39,908 nt of DNA, from contig CAOKOS010000020.1 in the NCBI GenBank assembly GCA_948470255.1, forward strand, positions 1-39,908, in the 5' to 3' direction. Under the pieces are notes generated by a model, which saw only the letters and a list, made by a program, of their open reading frames with translations, did no database searches and was not told where the DNA came from. The stretch is from an uncultured Lachnotalea sp. Lineage in GTDB: Bacteria > Bacillota > Clostridia > Lachnospirales > Lachnospiraceae. Position 1 is the first letter of the stretch; each line of letters starts with the position of its first letter. Of the stretch, positions 15,613 through 24,114 are shown piece after piece. The translations under genes were made by a program, and so were the position numbers.

Positions 15613-16818
15613 ATGCTTAATAAGAAATCAGTTGATGATATCAATGTAAAGGGAAAAAAGGTCCTGGTACGTTGTGACTTTAATGTTCCTTTGAAAGACG
15701 GAAAAATCACCGATGAAAACAGATTGGTAGCGGCACTTCCCACCATCAAAAAGCTGATTGCTGATGGCGGGAAAGTGATTCTTTGTTCCCATCTGGGAAA
15801 ACCCAAGGGCGAGCCGAAGCCGGAGCTTTCTCTGGCGCCTGTGGCTGCCAGACTTACGGAGCTTTTAGGGCAGGAAGTGAAGTTTGCAGCAGATCCCAAT
15901 GTGGTCGGGCCAAATGCGAAAGCCGCTGTGGAAGCCATGAAGGATGGTGAAGTGGTTCTTCTTGAGAATACACGTTACAGGGTGGAAGAGACAAAGAACG
16001 GCGAGGCTTTCAGCAAGGAGCTGGCTTCTTTGTGTGAAGTCTTTGTAAATGATGCCTTTGGTACAGCCCACAGGGCGCATTGTTCCAACGTAGGCGTTAC
16101 AGAGTATGTGGATACGGCAGCAGTTGGTTACCTGATGCAGAAGGAGATTGATTTCCTTGGCAATGCCGTAAATAATCCTACCAGACCTTTTGTTGCCATC
16201 TTGGGCGGCGCGAAGGTGGCGGATAAGTTAAATGTAATTGCAAATCTGCTGGAAAAATGCGATACTTTGATCATTGGCGGCGGTATGGCTTATACATTCC
16301 TGAAAGCCAAGGGATATGAGGTGGGTACTTCCTTGGTGGATGATGAGAAGGTGGGATACTGCAAAGAGATGATGGATAAGGCTGAAAAGCTTGGAAAGAA
16401 GTTGCTTTTGCCTGTGGATACCACCATTGCGGCAGCGTTCCCGAATCCCATCGATGCGGAAATTGAAGTTTCCGTAGTGGCGGCTGACGGGATTCCCGCT
16501 GATAAAATGGGACTGGATATCGGAACAGAGACTGCAAAACTTTACGCTGATGCTGTAAAGAGCGCAAAGACTGTGGTATGGAACGGACCGATGGGCGTAT
16601 TTGAAAATCCGATTCTTGCCAAAGGAACCATCGCGGTGGCGAAGTCCCTGGCTGAGACGGATGCCACCACCATCATCGGTGGCGGTGACTCTGCGGCAGC
16701 AGTAAACCAGCTGGGCTTTGGCGACAAGATGTCCCATATCTCCACTGGCGGCGGAGCTTCCCTGGAATTCCTGGAAGGAAAAGAACTTCCCGGCGTAGCG
16801 GCAGCTGACGATAAATAA
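15613..16818 (+). CDS. pgk: Phosphoglycerate kinase
   Basis: Transfers phosphate from 1,3-bisphosphoglycerate to ADP. 401 residues, usual bacterial length. N-terminal substrate domain with [11 protein letters not shown], the [12 protein letters not shown] loop and [10 protein letters not shown]; the hinge region and the nucleotide domain with [13 protein letters not shown]; and the C-terminal [13 protein letters not shown] and [18 protein letters not shown] blocks, all intact. AAGGAGG is 6-7 bases before the ATG. Upstream lie the gap terminator and the tandem repeat array, so pgk needs read-through or a promoter in or after the array. I see no convincing one (only AT-rich TTATTAATTATAA just before the ribosome binding site). 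Confidence 0.98.
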   Translation: MLNKKSVDDINVKGKKVLVRCDFNVPLKDGKITDENRLVAALPTIKKLIADGGKVILCSHLGKPKGEPKPELSLAPVAARLTELLGQEVKFAADPNVVGPNAKAAVEAMKDGEVVLLENTRYRVEETKNGEAFSKELASLCEVFVNDAFGTAHRAHCSNVGVTEYVDTAAVGYLMQKEIDFLGNAVNNPTRPFVAILGGAKVADKLNVIANLLEKCDTLIIGGGMAYTFLKAKGYEVGTSLVDDEKVGYCKEMMDKAEKLGKKLLLPVDTTIAAAFPNPIDAEIEVSVVAADGIPADKMGLDIGTETAKLYADAVKSAKTVVWNGPMGVFENPILAKGTIAVAKSLAETDATTIIGGGDSAAAVNQLGFGDKMSHISTGGGASLEFLEGKELPGVAAADDK

Positions 16819-17039
16819 GCCGACGTGACAAAAGGAAGCGCGAACGTAAGTGAGCATTTACTTTTGAAGGAGGCTTATTGTTCAGAATCGTTGAGTGCGA
16901 AGCACGACGCCTGCGTGGAGCAGGCGGATTCTGGATGTTAAAGCAGATGGACGCTGCATTGAAAAGCGTATGCGAACTTAGCTCTCCGCCCGCAGTGATT
17001 GGCAAGCGTAAGCGAAGCCAGAGCAAAGGGCCAGGAGAG
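16814..17039. repeat. Multi-branched folded spacer between pgk and tpiA
   Basis: The 321-base spacer is packed with nested inverted repeats. AATAAGCC (16814-16821, covering the pgk stop) pairs with GGCTTATT (16872-16879). AGAATC (16884-16889) pairs with GATTCT (16927-16932) and encloses two hairpins, GTGC-GAA-GCAC (16895-16905) and CGCCTGC-GTGGA-GCAGGCG (16908-16926), forming a three-way junction. CTCTCC (16983-16988) pairs with GGAGAG (17034-17039) around a TGGC...GCCA hairpin. A 77-codon frame through it (16878-17111) has no ribosome binding site match to a known family. I regard this as a structured element, either RNA or interspersed repeat. Confidence 0.6.
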
Positions 17040-17139
17040 GATACCCGTTTCGCGAGAGATGAAATCAGAGAGTATCTGAGTATGCAGCCAGAGCTTAGCG
17101 CTATAGGATAATTGTTGAAAATAAGAGAGGATAAAGACC

Positions 17140-17889
17140 ATGGCAAGAAAAAAAATTATCGCTGGAAACTGGAAGATGAATATGACTCCCAGTGAAGCTG
17201 TAGAGTTGATCAACACATTGAAACCTCTGGTAAAAACAGAGGATGCGGATGTGGTGTTCTGTGTGCCCGCTATTGATATTATCCCTGCCCTTGAGGCGGT
17301 AAAAGGGACAAATATTGAGATTGGCGCTGAGAATATGTATTATGAAGAAAAGGGCGCTTATACTGGAGAAATTTCTCCCGCCATGCTGACAGATGTCGGC
17401 GTAAAATATGTGATCATCGGACATTCTGAGAGAAGAGAATATTTTGCGGAAACAGATGAAACTGTCAACAAGAAAGTACTGAAGGCTTTTGAGCATGGAA
17501 TTACTCCCATTGTATGCTGCGGTGAAACTCTGACTCAGAGGGAGCAGGGTGTGACCATGGATTTCATTCGCCAGCAGGTGAAAATTGCGTTCCTGGGTGT
17601 GACGGCAGACCAGGCAAAGACGGCAGTTATCGCTTATGAACCCATCTGGGCCATTGGAACTGGAAAGACCGCTACAACAGAGCAGGCGCAAGAGGTCTGC
17701 GGCGGGATCCGTCGGTGCATCGCTGAGATTTATGACGAGGCGACAGCGGAAGCAATCCGTATTCAGTATGGCGGAAGCGTCAATGCAAAGACTGCACCGG
17801 AACTGTTTGTGCAGCCTGACATCGACGGCGGCCTGGTGGGCGGCGCCGCGCTGAAACCTGATTTCGGGCAAATTGTGAACTGGAAGTGA
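17140..17889 (+). CDS. tpiA: Triosephosphate isomerase
   Basis: Interconverts dihydroxyacetone phosphate and glyceraldehyde-3-phosphate; cytosolic dimer. 249 residues, standard. Asn10 and Lys12 in GNWKMN, electrophile His95 in [11 protein letters not shown], catalytic base Glu167 in [11 protein letters not shown], the phosphate-binding QYGGSVNA and the final [11 protein letters not shown] are all present. AGAGAGG lies 10 bases before the ATG. Same orientation as gap and pgk, but 321 bases from pgk. The phosphoglycerate mutase gene often found next in this block is absent; a broken minus-strand gene follows instead. Confidence 0.98.
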   Translation: MARKKIIAGNWKMNMTPSEAVELINTLKPLVKTEDADVVFCVPAIDIIPALEAVKGTNIEIGAENMYYEEKGAYTGEISPAMLTDVGVKYVIIGHSERREYFAETDETVNKKVLKAFEHGITPIVCCGETLTQREQGVTMDFIRQQVKIAFLGVTADQAKTAVIAYEPIWAIGTGKTATTEQAQEVCGGIRRCIAEIYDEATAEAIRIQYGGSVNAKTAPELFVQPDIDGGLVGGAALKPDFGQIVNWK

Positions 17890-17926
17890 TAAGAATTTCA
17901 ATCGGGTAGGGAAGAGCTATCTTTCC

Positions 17927-18420
17927 TCATCTGCCGTGCGCGGTGCGGGCAGCATAAGTTGCATAGTTCCTTTCCCACCTCTGCGCATCAAAAAAGGGGC
18001 TGTCCTGAAAACATGATTCAGCAACAGCCCCATAATTTGTGTTTTTTGGATAGAGATGATATATGATCCTGCCGTCGATTGACAAGGACACACAGGATCC
18101 AGTCAATCGATGGTATGATTGGTCAATAAGATATTCTTCGTATAATTTATTTCTATATCGTTTATCTTGTGTGACTCTGATTACATCCTGTGACCGTTTA
18201 TCTTCCATCAAACGCGCAATCAGTTGGGAAAATTTGTCCTCACCCTTTTCGATTCCCTTCTCAATATTGAGCTGGTCTCTCATTAGCAACGTCATATACT
18301 CATGCCTCCATTCCCGATTCAATTTTGCCTTTTTCACAACTTCGTCAAGTTTCTGTACAAAAGCATCATTCGTGATTTTCCCGGCAGCATAATCTAAAAA
18401 TGCCTTCAGTTCTTTGCCCT
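17927..18420 (-). pseudogene. 3' remnant of an Rpn-type (PD-(D/E)XK transposase/nuclease family) gene
   Basis: The minus-strand frame from about 18420 reads ELKAFLDYAAGKITNDAFVQ, then KLDEVVKKAKLNREWRHEYM and on to a GIEKGEDKF region. That is the C-terminal part of the Rpn family (recombination-promoting nuclease/putative transposase). An in-frame TAG sits directly upstream (about 18424-18426), and the catalytic N-terminal ~200 residues are missing. A GTG at 18337 opens a 136-codon frame, but its last ~50 codons run through an intrinsic terminator (17990-18031), so they are probably not original coding sequence. Non-functional remnant, convergent with tpiA. Confidence 0.7.
17990..18031 (-). 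terminator. Intrinsic terminator inside the Rpn remnant frame
   Basis: Read on the minus strand, GGGGCTGT (18024-18031) pairs with ACAGCCCC (17996-18003), with an inner CTGAA/TTCAG extension, and is followed by six T (17990-17995). A strong minus-strand terminator lying in an open frame shows that the frame's 3' part is not a real gene. The stem without its T-run could also stop tpiA transcription. Confidence 0.8.
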
Positions 18421-18458
18421 AAAAGAAACTGGAAAAGGGTGATATGATAGAATATAGA

Positions 18459-19118
18459 TTAGCTACCATGAAAACTATCATAATTTATGGATTCACATTC
18501 CGTTTTTAAGCGGCTGAGCATATGTGTAATTGCAAACATTACTGTTTCGTAGTGCATATAATCGCAGATATTCTGATCTACAAGAATCTGCAAACTTGCA
18601 GAGAATTCCTCGTCGGATTCCCAAAAGCACAGGATCAGCGGAAGAAAAGGGAATAAATCCAGTTTGTAGGCCACGTCTCCTTTTTCAATTTTTCTCCCGT
18701 TCAGTGTTTCACACGCACGAATCAAACCATCTGTTTTCCGGTCAAAATATTCCCCGGCATTTTGAAAAAAGTTACTGTTTTTCTCTAAAGAGCCGCCCTG
18801 AATGGAAGAAAGGCTTCCTATATTTATCCACTCACCGGCAAGGCGGCAATTTTCTTTGGAATAACAAAGTACATCGTATATGGTCATAACTTCATTGTAA
18901 TCTGCCGGTTCTTCTGTTTGAAAAGAGTTTCGTGCCCAACTTACAAATCCGGTTAAACGGTTAATACGATACTTTCTTCCGACAAAATCAATGTAAAGGT
19001 AGGTTTTATCATGTTCCAGCGCGAATTTTTGGATCATTTTTTCCTGGTCATACTGTAAAAACACAACAGCCATATGGTCTTTCATTTTTTCATAGTTGGA
19101 TATCTTGTTTTCTGCCAA
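18459..19118 (-). CDS. DUF3786 domain protein
   Basis: A soluble protein of about 219 residues that I recognise as DUF3786: MAVVFLQYDQEKMIQKF near the N-terminus, YLYIDFVGRKYRINRLTG, VMTIYDVLCYSKE, and the family's C-terminal FPFLPLILCFWESDEEFSAS followed by DYMHYETVMFAITHMLSRL. The function of the family is unknown; members occur in anaerobes, often near metal or corrinoid genes, which are not seen here. GGAGG at 8 bases points to the TTG at 19118; a GTG at 19127 would overlap that ribosome binding site. Base composition is visibly more A/T-rich than that of neighbouring genes. It lies downstream of the GntR regulator on the same strand. Confidence 0.85.
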   Translation of the reverse strand: MAENKISNYEKMKDHMAVVFLQYDQEKMIQKFALEHDKTYLYIDFVGRKYRINRLTGFVSWARNSFQTEEPADYNEVMTIYDVLCYSKENCRLAGEWINIGSLSSIQGGSLEKNSNFFQNAGEYFDRKTDGLIRACETLNGRKIEKGDVAYKLDLFPFLPLILCFWESDEEFSASLQILVDQNICDYMHYETVMFAITHMLSRLKTECESINYDSFHGS

Positions 19119-19207
19119 CGTTGTCACCTCCGGCGGGGAACCAATCTTGCCAGGGCATGAATCCCTGCCAGTTGACGGTAAGATGAAAAAATGTTAGAGG
19201 ATGTTTT

Positions 19208-19834
19208 TTAAATGCTGTAAATATCCGTCTTCAACAGGCTGACAGCTTTATCCTGATCATTTTGGCGGATAGCCTCCAGGATAGAACCATGGATTATGGG
19301 AACATCATAAAAAAGCTGGGTGTGGTATTCTTCCCAGCGGGTTTGGGCATAAGCCCTGGTCTGAAGGGACATGGCAGAACGTAAATGCTGATACGCGTAT
19401 TGATTGCCGTAGATTTCAAAAAATGCCAGATGGAACTGGATATTAGAATTCCAATGAGCGATGGAATCGCTTTTTTCTGCTTCTTCTACGCTGGCCTGAT
19501 GGAAACTTTCCAGACTGGAGAGGGCCTTTGGGGTAAGCTTTTCCCAATATTCCCTCATAAAACCACTTTCCAGAATACAACGGTAAGATTTTGTGTTTGC
19601 CACATCTTCGTCGGTGAGAGGAGTGATTTTATATCCGTAATAGGGGATACTATAAAGAATCCGTTCATTGCAAAGCTCAATCAGGGCTTCGCGGATGGGG
19701 GCGCGGCTAACGTTGAACTTTTCCATGAGGCCTTTTTCATTAAATACATGGTCGGGAGGATAAACACCGAGGGCGATGTCATTGGAAATGGAAGTATAAA
19801 TTTGATTTTTTAAACTGGTCGCACTGGTATACAT
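19208..19834 (-). CDS. GntR-family transcriptional regulator (FCD type)
   Basis: 208 residues. An N-terminal winged helix (about 5-70) with the hallmark FNEKGLMEKFNVSRAPIREAL recognition region and a YYGYKITPLTDED wing is followed by an all-helical FCD effector domain (about 75-205) with the usual Glu/His-rich helices (for example FHLAFFEIYGN and PIIHGSILEAI). FCD regulators bind small carboxylates, often with a metal. AGAGGA precedes the ATG. The gene diverges from the M20 peptidase gene across a 151-base spacer holding two face-to-face promoters, so it probably controls the peptidase and itself. The effector is unknown. Confidence 0.93.
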   Translation of the reverse strand: MYTSATSLKNQIYTSISNDIALGVYPPDHVFNEKGLMEKFNVSRAPIREALIELCNERILYSIPYYGYKITPLTDEDVANTKSYRCILESGFMREYWEKLTPKALSSLESFHQASVEEAEKSDSIAHWNSNIQFHLAFFEIYGNQYAYQHLRSAMSLQTRAYAQTRWEEYHTQLFYDVPIIHGSILEAIRQNDQDKAVSLLKTDIYSI

Positions 19835-19870
19835 GGTTCCTCTCCCATCGAAAATCCGAATTTATGTTTT

Positions 19871-19953
19871 AGTATAACCGAAGGGGCAAAATTTGTCAAT
19901 CGACGGCATATTGGAATAAGCAGATTGACTTTCGGGGATGTCTTTGTTATTCT
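19871..19953. promoter_or_regulatory. Divergent promoters of the GntR gene and the M20 peptidase gene
   Basis: Minus strand: TTGACA (19894-19899), a 17-base spacer and TATACT (19871-19876). Plus strand: TTGACT (19925-19930), a 17-base spacer and TATTCT (19948-19953). The two -35 regions form an inverted repeat GTCAATC...GATTGAC with their centres about 28 bases apart, so one bound regulator dimer could block both. Confidence 0.75.
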
Positions 19954-19985
19954 GAATTTAATTATTGGGTAAGGAGGTAAAAATT

Positions 19986-21308
19986 TTGAATCATTCGTAC
20001 GTGGAACATTTGCAGGGGATGGTGCGGATTCCGACAATTTCCAATGCAGACGATTCTAAAATAGACTTCGGACAGTTTGAGAAACTTCATAAATATTTGG
20101 AAGAGATTTATCCTGCTATTCACAAATATATGGAAAAAACAGTGGTCGGGAAGGCAGGCCTGCTTTTTAAATGGAAGGGAACAGCTTCCGATAAGCTCCC
20201 GGTACTATTGATGGGGCACCAGGATGTGGTGCCGGAGGGAGATCATTCCAAATGGAAATATCCGCCATATTCCGGCCAGGCGGCGGAAGGATGTATCTGG
20301 GGACGCGGGACGACAGATTGTAAATGTGTGATTCTTGCAGAAATGGAAGCTGTGGAAGCGCTGCTTAAACAGGGATTTCAGCCAGATTATGATATTTACC
20401 TGGCCTTTGGTTATAATGAAGAAGTACAGGGCCCGGTAAAAAGCGCGCGGGAAATTGTGGATTATCTCAAAAAGCAGGGTGTCCGTCTGGGGTGCGTCTT
20501 TGACGAGGGAAGCGGAGTGACGGACGGAAAACCCATGGGGTATGACGGGTATATCTGCCAGGTGGCCCTCGGTGAAAAAGCTTATCATGATTATGAAATT
20601 TACCAGGACAGCGCCGGAGGCCATTCCATGGAGCCGGGGAATGGAACAGCCCTTGGAGCGGTATGCAGGGCTGTGGCGGCTTTGGAGGAGAATCCCATTC
20701 CGTACCGGCTGACGGAGATTGTGGAAGAACAGCTGAAAGCCCTGGCACAGTGTATGGCAGGAGAAAAAGCGGCTGTTTACGGCGACCCCAAAAGTCATTG
20801 GGAAAAGCTTTGCGCTTATGCAAAGGAAGATAAAAAACTGGATTCCCTCCTTCATACCACCTGTGCGGTTACGATGGCTTCCGGGAGTCCGCAGTCCAAT
20901 ATTTTACCAGAACATGCCAGTATGATTATGAACTGCCGTGTGCTTCAGGGAGATACAGAGGAATCTCTGCTGGCCCATTTCCGCAGGGTGATTCCCGCCG
21001 ATGTAAAGGTGAGAAAGATTATGGGGGAGGATCCGGAGCCTGCCACTTCCATAGAGGGCCGTCCCTACAAGCTGGTGGGGGAAATCGCAAAAGAAGAGTA
21101 TGGAGAGAAAGCGCTGGTGATGCCAGGGCTTTTGGCAGGCGGCACGGACGCCAGGTTTTTTACGGCGATTTGTGACAATGTTTTCCGCTACACTGGATTT
21201 TTCCAGGATGAGAGATGGGGATTTCCCCATCAGGCCAATGAAAAAATTCCTTGTGACGCGCTGGAATCAGCTGTGAAGTTTTATGAAGCGTTATTACTCC
21301 GTTATTAA
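19986..21308 (+). CDS. M20-family metallopeptidase (dipeptidase/deacylase type)
   Basis: About 440 residues, cytosolic. The zinc-binding pattern of M20 enzymes is complete: His78 and Asp80 in LLMGHQDVVPEG, bridging Asp111 in WGRGTTDCK, catalytic Glu145 and ligand Glu146 in YNEEVQGP, Asp173 in VFDEGSG, and a C-terminal GGTDARFF region followed by the final histidine in FPHQANEKI. It resembles the long CPS1/PepV-like subgroup that cleaves dipeptides or N-acyl amino acids. AAGGAGG at 19971-19977 selects the TTG at 19986 as start; a TTG at 19965 lies before that ribosome binding site. The divergent GntR gene suggests induction by a substrate or product. Confidence 0.93.
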   Translation: MNHSYVEHLQGMVRIPTISNADDSKIDFGQFEKLHKYLEEIYPAIHKYMEKTVVGKAGLLFKWKGTASDKLPVLLMGHQDVVPEGDHSKWKYPPYSGQAAEGCIWGRGTTDCKCVILAEMEAVEALLKQGFQPDYDIYLAFGYNEEVQGPVKSAREIVDYLKKQGVRLGCVFDEGSGVTDGKPMGYDGYICQVALGEKAYHDYEIYQDSAGGHSMEPGNGTALGAVCRAVAALEENPIPYRLTEIVEEQLKALAQCMAGEKAAVYGDPKSHWEKLCAYAKEDKKLDSLLHTTCAVTMASGSPQSNILPEHASMIMNCRVLQGDTEESLLAHFRRVIPADVKVRKIMGEDPEPATSIEGRPYKLVGEIAKEEYGEKALVMPGLLAGGTDARFFTAICDNVFRYTGFFQDERWGFPHQANEKIPCDALESAVKFYEALLLRY

Positions 21309-21325
21309 AAAAAGGACAGGGTTTG

Positions 21326-21367
21326 CCAGAAATTGCCCTTGTCACGGGCGGGTTTCTGGTATATAAT
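21326..21367 (+). promoter_or_regulatory. Promoter of the 6S RNA, embedded in an inverted repeat
   Basis: TTGTCA (21339-21344), a 17-base spacer and a perfect TATAAT (21362-21367). The -35 lies in the loop of a nested palindrome: CCAGAAA (21326-21332) with TTTCTGG (21353-21359), and GCCC (21335-21338) with GGGC (21346-21349). The palindrome may be an operator, or a weak end to the M20 gene transcript. Confidence 0.8.
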
Positions 21368-21373
21368 ATCTAA

Positions 21374-21617
21374 TAGAAAAAGCTTCGCAATTCTACCTGG
21401 AATGTTCGATAATTCCTGTATGTTTTGAACCTACAGATTGTAAAACGGGATTCCTATATTAATAAATGGATGTCGGGCCTCCTTTGAGTGGATGGCAGAA
21501 ATTTATTTGCGGTTGCCCACCTAGCGAGGGCTAGGAATCAAAAGTGCAGGAACCGGCATTTCGGGGGAATACGAAAGATAAAGACAGCATATTATTATTA
21601 ATATGCTGTCTTTTGTT
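21374..21617 (+). ncRNA. ssrS: 6S RNA
   Basis: 6S RNA binds the housekeeping RNA polymerase by imitating an open promoter. The RNA read here folds as the family requires. A closing stem CCTGGAATG (about 21396-21404) pairs with CATTTCGGG, continued by ATTC/GAAT; both sides resemble the E. coli 6S ends (GAUGUUCG and CGGCAUCUCGG). Inward come TTCCTGTA/TGCAGGAA, a large bubble whose 5' strand holds a GTTTT...AAAAC hairpin, then GATTCCTA/TAGGAATC and AATAAAT/ATTTATT towards the tip. It has its own consensus promoter just upstream and an intrinsic terminator at the end, with no coding frame. The exact start is estimated from the -10 box, and the mature RNA may end before the terminator hairpin. Confidence 0.85.
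21580..21617 (+). terminator. Intrinsic terminator of the 6S RNA gene
   Basis: GACAGCATATT pairs perfectly with AATATGCTGTC across ATTATT and is followed by TTTTGTT. Confidence 0.9.
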
Positions 21618-21679
21618 ATCGTATAGGATTCCGAAGGTTTTAAAAAGGTACAGAAGATGGACGGGAAAGGAGAAATCAA

Positions 21680-24037
21680 ATGAACAGCAAACAGAAAGCG
21701 AGAATTTCCCAGGTATTTTTTGTCCTTATTATTCTTGGGGCAGGACTGACTGTCTGGGTTTTAGGAGGAAAAAGTACGGAGGTTCCCGGGATTTCAAGGG
21801 CGCTGGCCGCCAGGCAGACAGCTTTTGCCCTGGCGGGAAAAGAAGCGATTGATGCTGCGACAGACCGGTTCCCGGCAGAGGATGCTGGAAACTGGTACGT
21901 ACCTTATGCAGAATATCTTTATGAAAGGGGAATTTGGAGTACGGAGCGTATACCCGCAGACAAAGAAACGATGGGAAAACAGCTTACTTACGAAGATCTG
22001 GAAACCATGGCGGAGGGACTGTCCATGACAGAAGAGCTTGCAGCTGTTTTGGATGGACGGAAAAGAAAAGGAACGGCTAAAGAATCCGACTGGATAGCTT
22101 TTTATGAAGCGGTTCTTGGAAAATATGACACGGACAAGCAGGTGTCAGAGCAGGAGCTTCTTTTGATTGGGACGCCGAACCAGCTTCCGGAAGCCGGCAT
22201 GTGGGAAGCATACACAGACCAGGGAGTGTTTTCCTTTGAGGGCCTTTCCTTGGACAAGCATGTGGACAGAAAAATAAAGGCCAGGACAAAAGGCAGTGAG
22301 CTGCTCATGGTGACAGAGGTGGTATCTGATGAAGTTACATATGAAAATATATGGATACAGGAATATGGTGAAAATAATTTAAAGGTATATCTCTATGGCG
22401 TCTGGAGAAATTTTTCAGTGGGCGCGGAAGGAGAAGGGTGCGGGCAGAATGTGGCAGACCTTACGGTAAAAGAAGGGGCAGTGACGGTTATTTCCCTTAA
22501 AAAAGAGAAAATCCGGGGAAAGCTTCTGGCGGTGGGAGATCAGGAATTGGAAATTGAAGGATATGGGAAAGTGCCCCTGGCGGAACAGTTCCATGTGTTT
22601 AACAGGCAGGGGGGATTTGAACCCCTTTCCAAAGAAGCGCTGACTGTGGGATATGACCAGGCGGATTATGTGGTCGGCGGAGGAAAAATTTGCGCCGCCC
22701 TTATGGGAGAACATATCGAAGCCAAAAATATCAGGGTACTTTTGACAGATGCGTCCATCGGCTCTTTATATCATGAGAAGGTGGCTTTTACATCGGATCA
22801 GGCGTTTTCCATTTTTTACGGAAAGGAAGGTTCAGAACGTCATCAGGCGGGGGAAACTGTGGAGATTGCAAAAGGGGACAGCAGGCTGGCTGAGGGAAGA
22901 ATTCAGATTGTGCCGGATGAAGGAGGGAAGATCGGGTTCAGCTCATTTACCAGAAAACAGGGAGAGCCATGGTATGAAGGCACGGCGGAAGTGGCGCTTA
23001 CAGAGTCCGGGCTTGTGATCATCAATGAGGTAGATATTGAGACATATTTATGTTATGTGGTGCCAAGCGAAATGCCGGAGAGCTACGGCCTGGAGGCTTT
23101 AAAAGCCCAGGCGGTCTGTGCCAGAAGCTATGCGTACAGGCAGATTGCGGGAAACGCATATAATACTTACGGGGCACATGTGGATGATACGACAAACTTC
23201 CAGGTTTATAATAATACAGAGACAGATGAGCTTACCATGCAGGCGGTGAAGGAAACAGAAGGACAAATCATCCTTTATGGAGGGGAACTGGTGACCACCT
23301 ACTACTACGCCACGTCTTGCGGATATGGGAGTGATATGTCGGTTTGGGGAGGAAATGAAGGAGAAACGCCTTATCTGAAGCGGATCTATATGTCGGAGGG
23401 AGAGGAACCAGATTTGTCTTCGGAAACGACCTTCAGGGAATATTTGGGGAATATTGATTCCGGAAACCTGGAAAGCAGCGCGCCGTGGTATCGGTGGGAA
23501 ACTACCGTGACTTTGGAACGGCTGACAGAGAGAATGAACAGCTTTCTCGGAAGCTATGCCCAGAGCCACAAGGAACTGGTGCGTTTTCGCGGGGAAGACG
23601 GAAGCTTCCAGGAATGGGGGGGGCAAACTACCATTGGAACGATCCAGTCGGTGTCGGTTCAGGCCCGGTCAAAAAGCGGACTGGCAGAACTTCTTTTGGT
23701 GGAAGGGACGGAAGGGACGGTACAAATCCTGCGCTCAGGCCCCATACGGGCTTTGTTGGGGGATATGGATTATGTTTACACAAGGCAGGACGGAACCACT
23801 TCCACCGGACGTTCCATTTTGCCCAGCGCCAGCGTCTGGTTTGAGGAAATGAAGGACGGAGATCATCTGACAGGGTATGTAATTCATGGAGGAGGATATG
23901 GACATGGGGTCGGCATGAGCCAGACAGCAGCAAGCGCGTTGGCCGGCCAGGGGAAAGGCTATATGGAAATTCTCCAGTACTTTTATCCTGGAACCGAGGT
24001 CAGCAAAGAGACGCCGGAGTTGGCGGGAACCCAATAA
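21680..24037 (+). CDS. Large SpoIID/LytB-domain protein
   Basis: 785 residues: an N-terminal membrane anchor (about 10-30), a long region of about 400 residues with no domain I can name, then a SpoIID domain from about 390 to the end. The domain shows EVDIETYLCYVVPSEMP with the catalytic-type Glu464, ALKAQAVCARSYA, the TSCGYGSDMSVWGG zinc-type region and GYGHGVGMSQTAA near residue 740. SpoIID is a lytic transglycosylase that digests denuded peptidoglycan strands during spore engulfment. This protein is more than twice as long as B. subtilis SpoIID, and no spoIIQ or spoIIIA genes are near, so it may be a vegetative or sporulation-accessory wall enzyme. An AAAGGAG precedes the ATG. The gene follows the 6S terminator. 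Confidence 0.88.
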   Translation: MNSKQKARISQVFFVLIILGAGLTVWVLGGKSTEVPGISRALAARQTAFALAGKEAIDAATDRFPAEDAGNWYVPYAEYLYERGIWSTERIPADKETMGKQLTYEDLETMAEGLSMTEELAAVLDGRKRKGTAKESDWIAFYEAVLGKYDTDKQVSEQELLLIGTPNQLPEAGMWEAYTDQGVFSFEGLSLDKHVDRKIKARTKGSELLMVTEVVSDEVTYENIWIQEYGENNLKVYLYGVWRNFSVGAEGEGCGQNVADLTVKEGAVTVISLKKEKIRGKLLAVGDQELEIEGYGKVPLAEQFHVFNRQGGFEPLSKEALTVGYDQADYVVGGGKICAALMGEHIEAKNIRVLLTDASIGSLYHEKVAFTSDQAFSIFYGKEGSERHQAGETVEIAKGDSRLAEGRIQIVPDEGGKIGFSSFTRKQGEPWYEGTAEVALTESGLVIINEVDIETYLCYVVPSEMPESYGLEALKAQAVCARSYAYRQIAGNAYNTYGAHVDDTTNFQVYNNTETDELTMQAVKETEGQIILYGGELVTTYYYATSCGYGSDMSVWGGNEGETPYLKRIYMSEGEEPDLSSETTFREYLGNIDSGNLESSAPWYRWETTVTLERLTERMNSFLGSYAQSHKELVRFRGEDGSFQEWGGQTTIGTIQSVSVQARSKSGLAELLLVEGTEGTVQILRSGPIRALLGDMDYVYTRQDGTTSTGRSILPSASVWFEEMKDGDHLTGYVIHGGGYGHGVGMSQTAASALAGQGKGYMEILQYFYPGTEVSKETPELAGTQ

Positions 24038-24044
24038 AATTTTT

Positions 24045-24110
24045 ATGCTCCCTGCCAAAGCAAGTTTTTATGATTCCACTTGCTTGTCCGGAAGGGAGCA
24101 TATCATTTTT
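24045..24110 (+). terminator. Intrinsic terminator between convergent genes
   Basis: ATGCTCCCT (24045-24053) pairs with AGGGAGCAT (24093-24101), with an inner AAGCAAG/CTTGCTT stem and a T-run at 24106-24110. An A/T-rich stretch on the other side could let it serve the convergent phosphofructokinase gene as well. Confidence 0.8.
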
Positions 24111-24114
24111 GAAT

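Noticed and set aside
16878-17111. 77-codon plus-strand frame between pgk and tpiA
   Set aside because: It passes through dense hairpins, has no clear domain and would start at a weak codon without a good ribosome binding site; treated as part of the folded spacer.
17101-17901. 266-codon minus-strand frame opposite tpiA
   Set aside because: Antisense shadow of tpiA.
17927-18080. Last ~50 codons of the Rpn-like frame as real coding sequence
   Set aside because: They contain a complete minus-strand intrinsic terminator and lack similarity to the family C-terminus.
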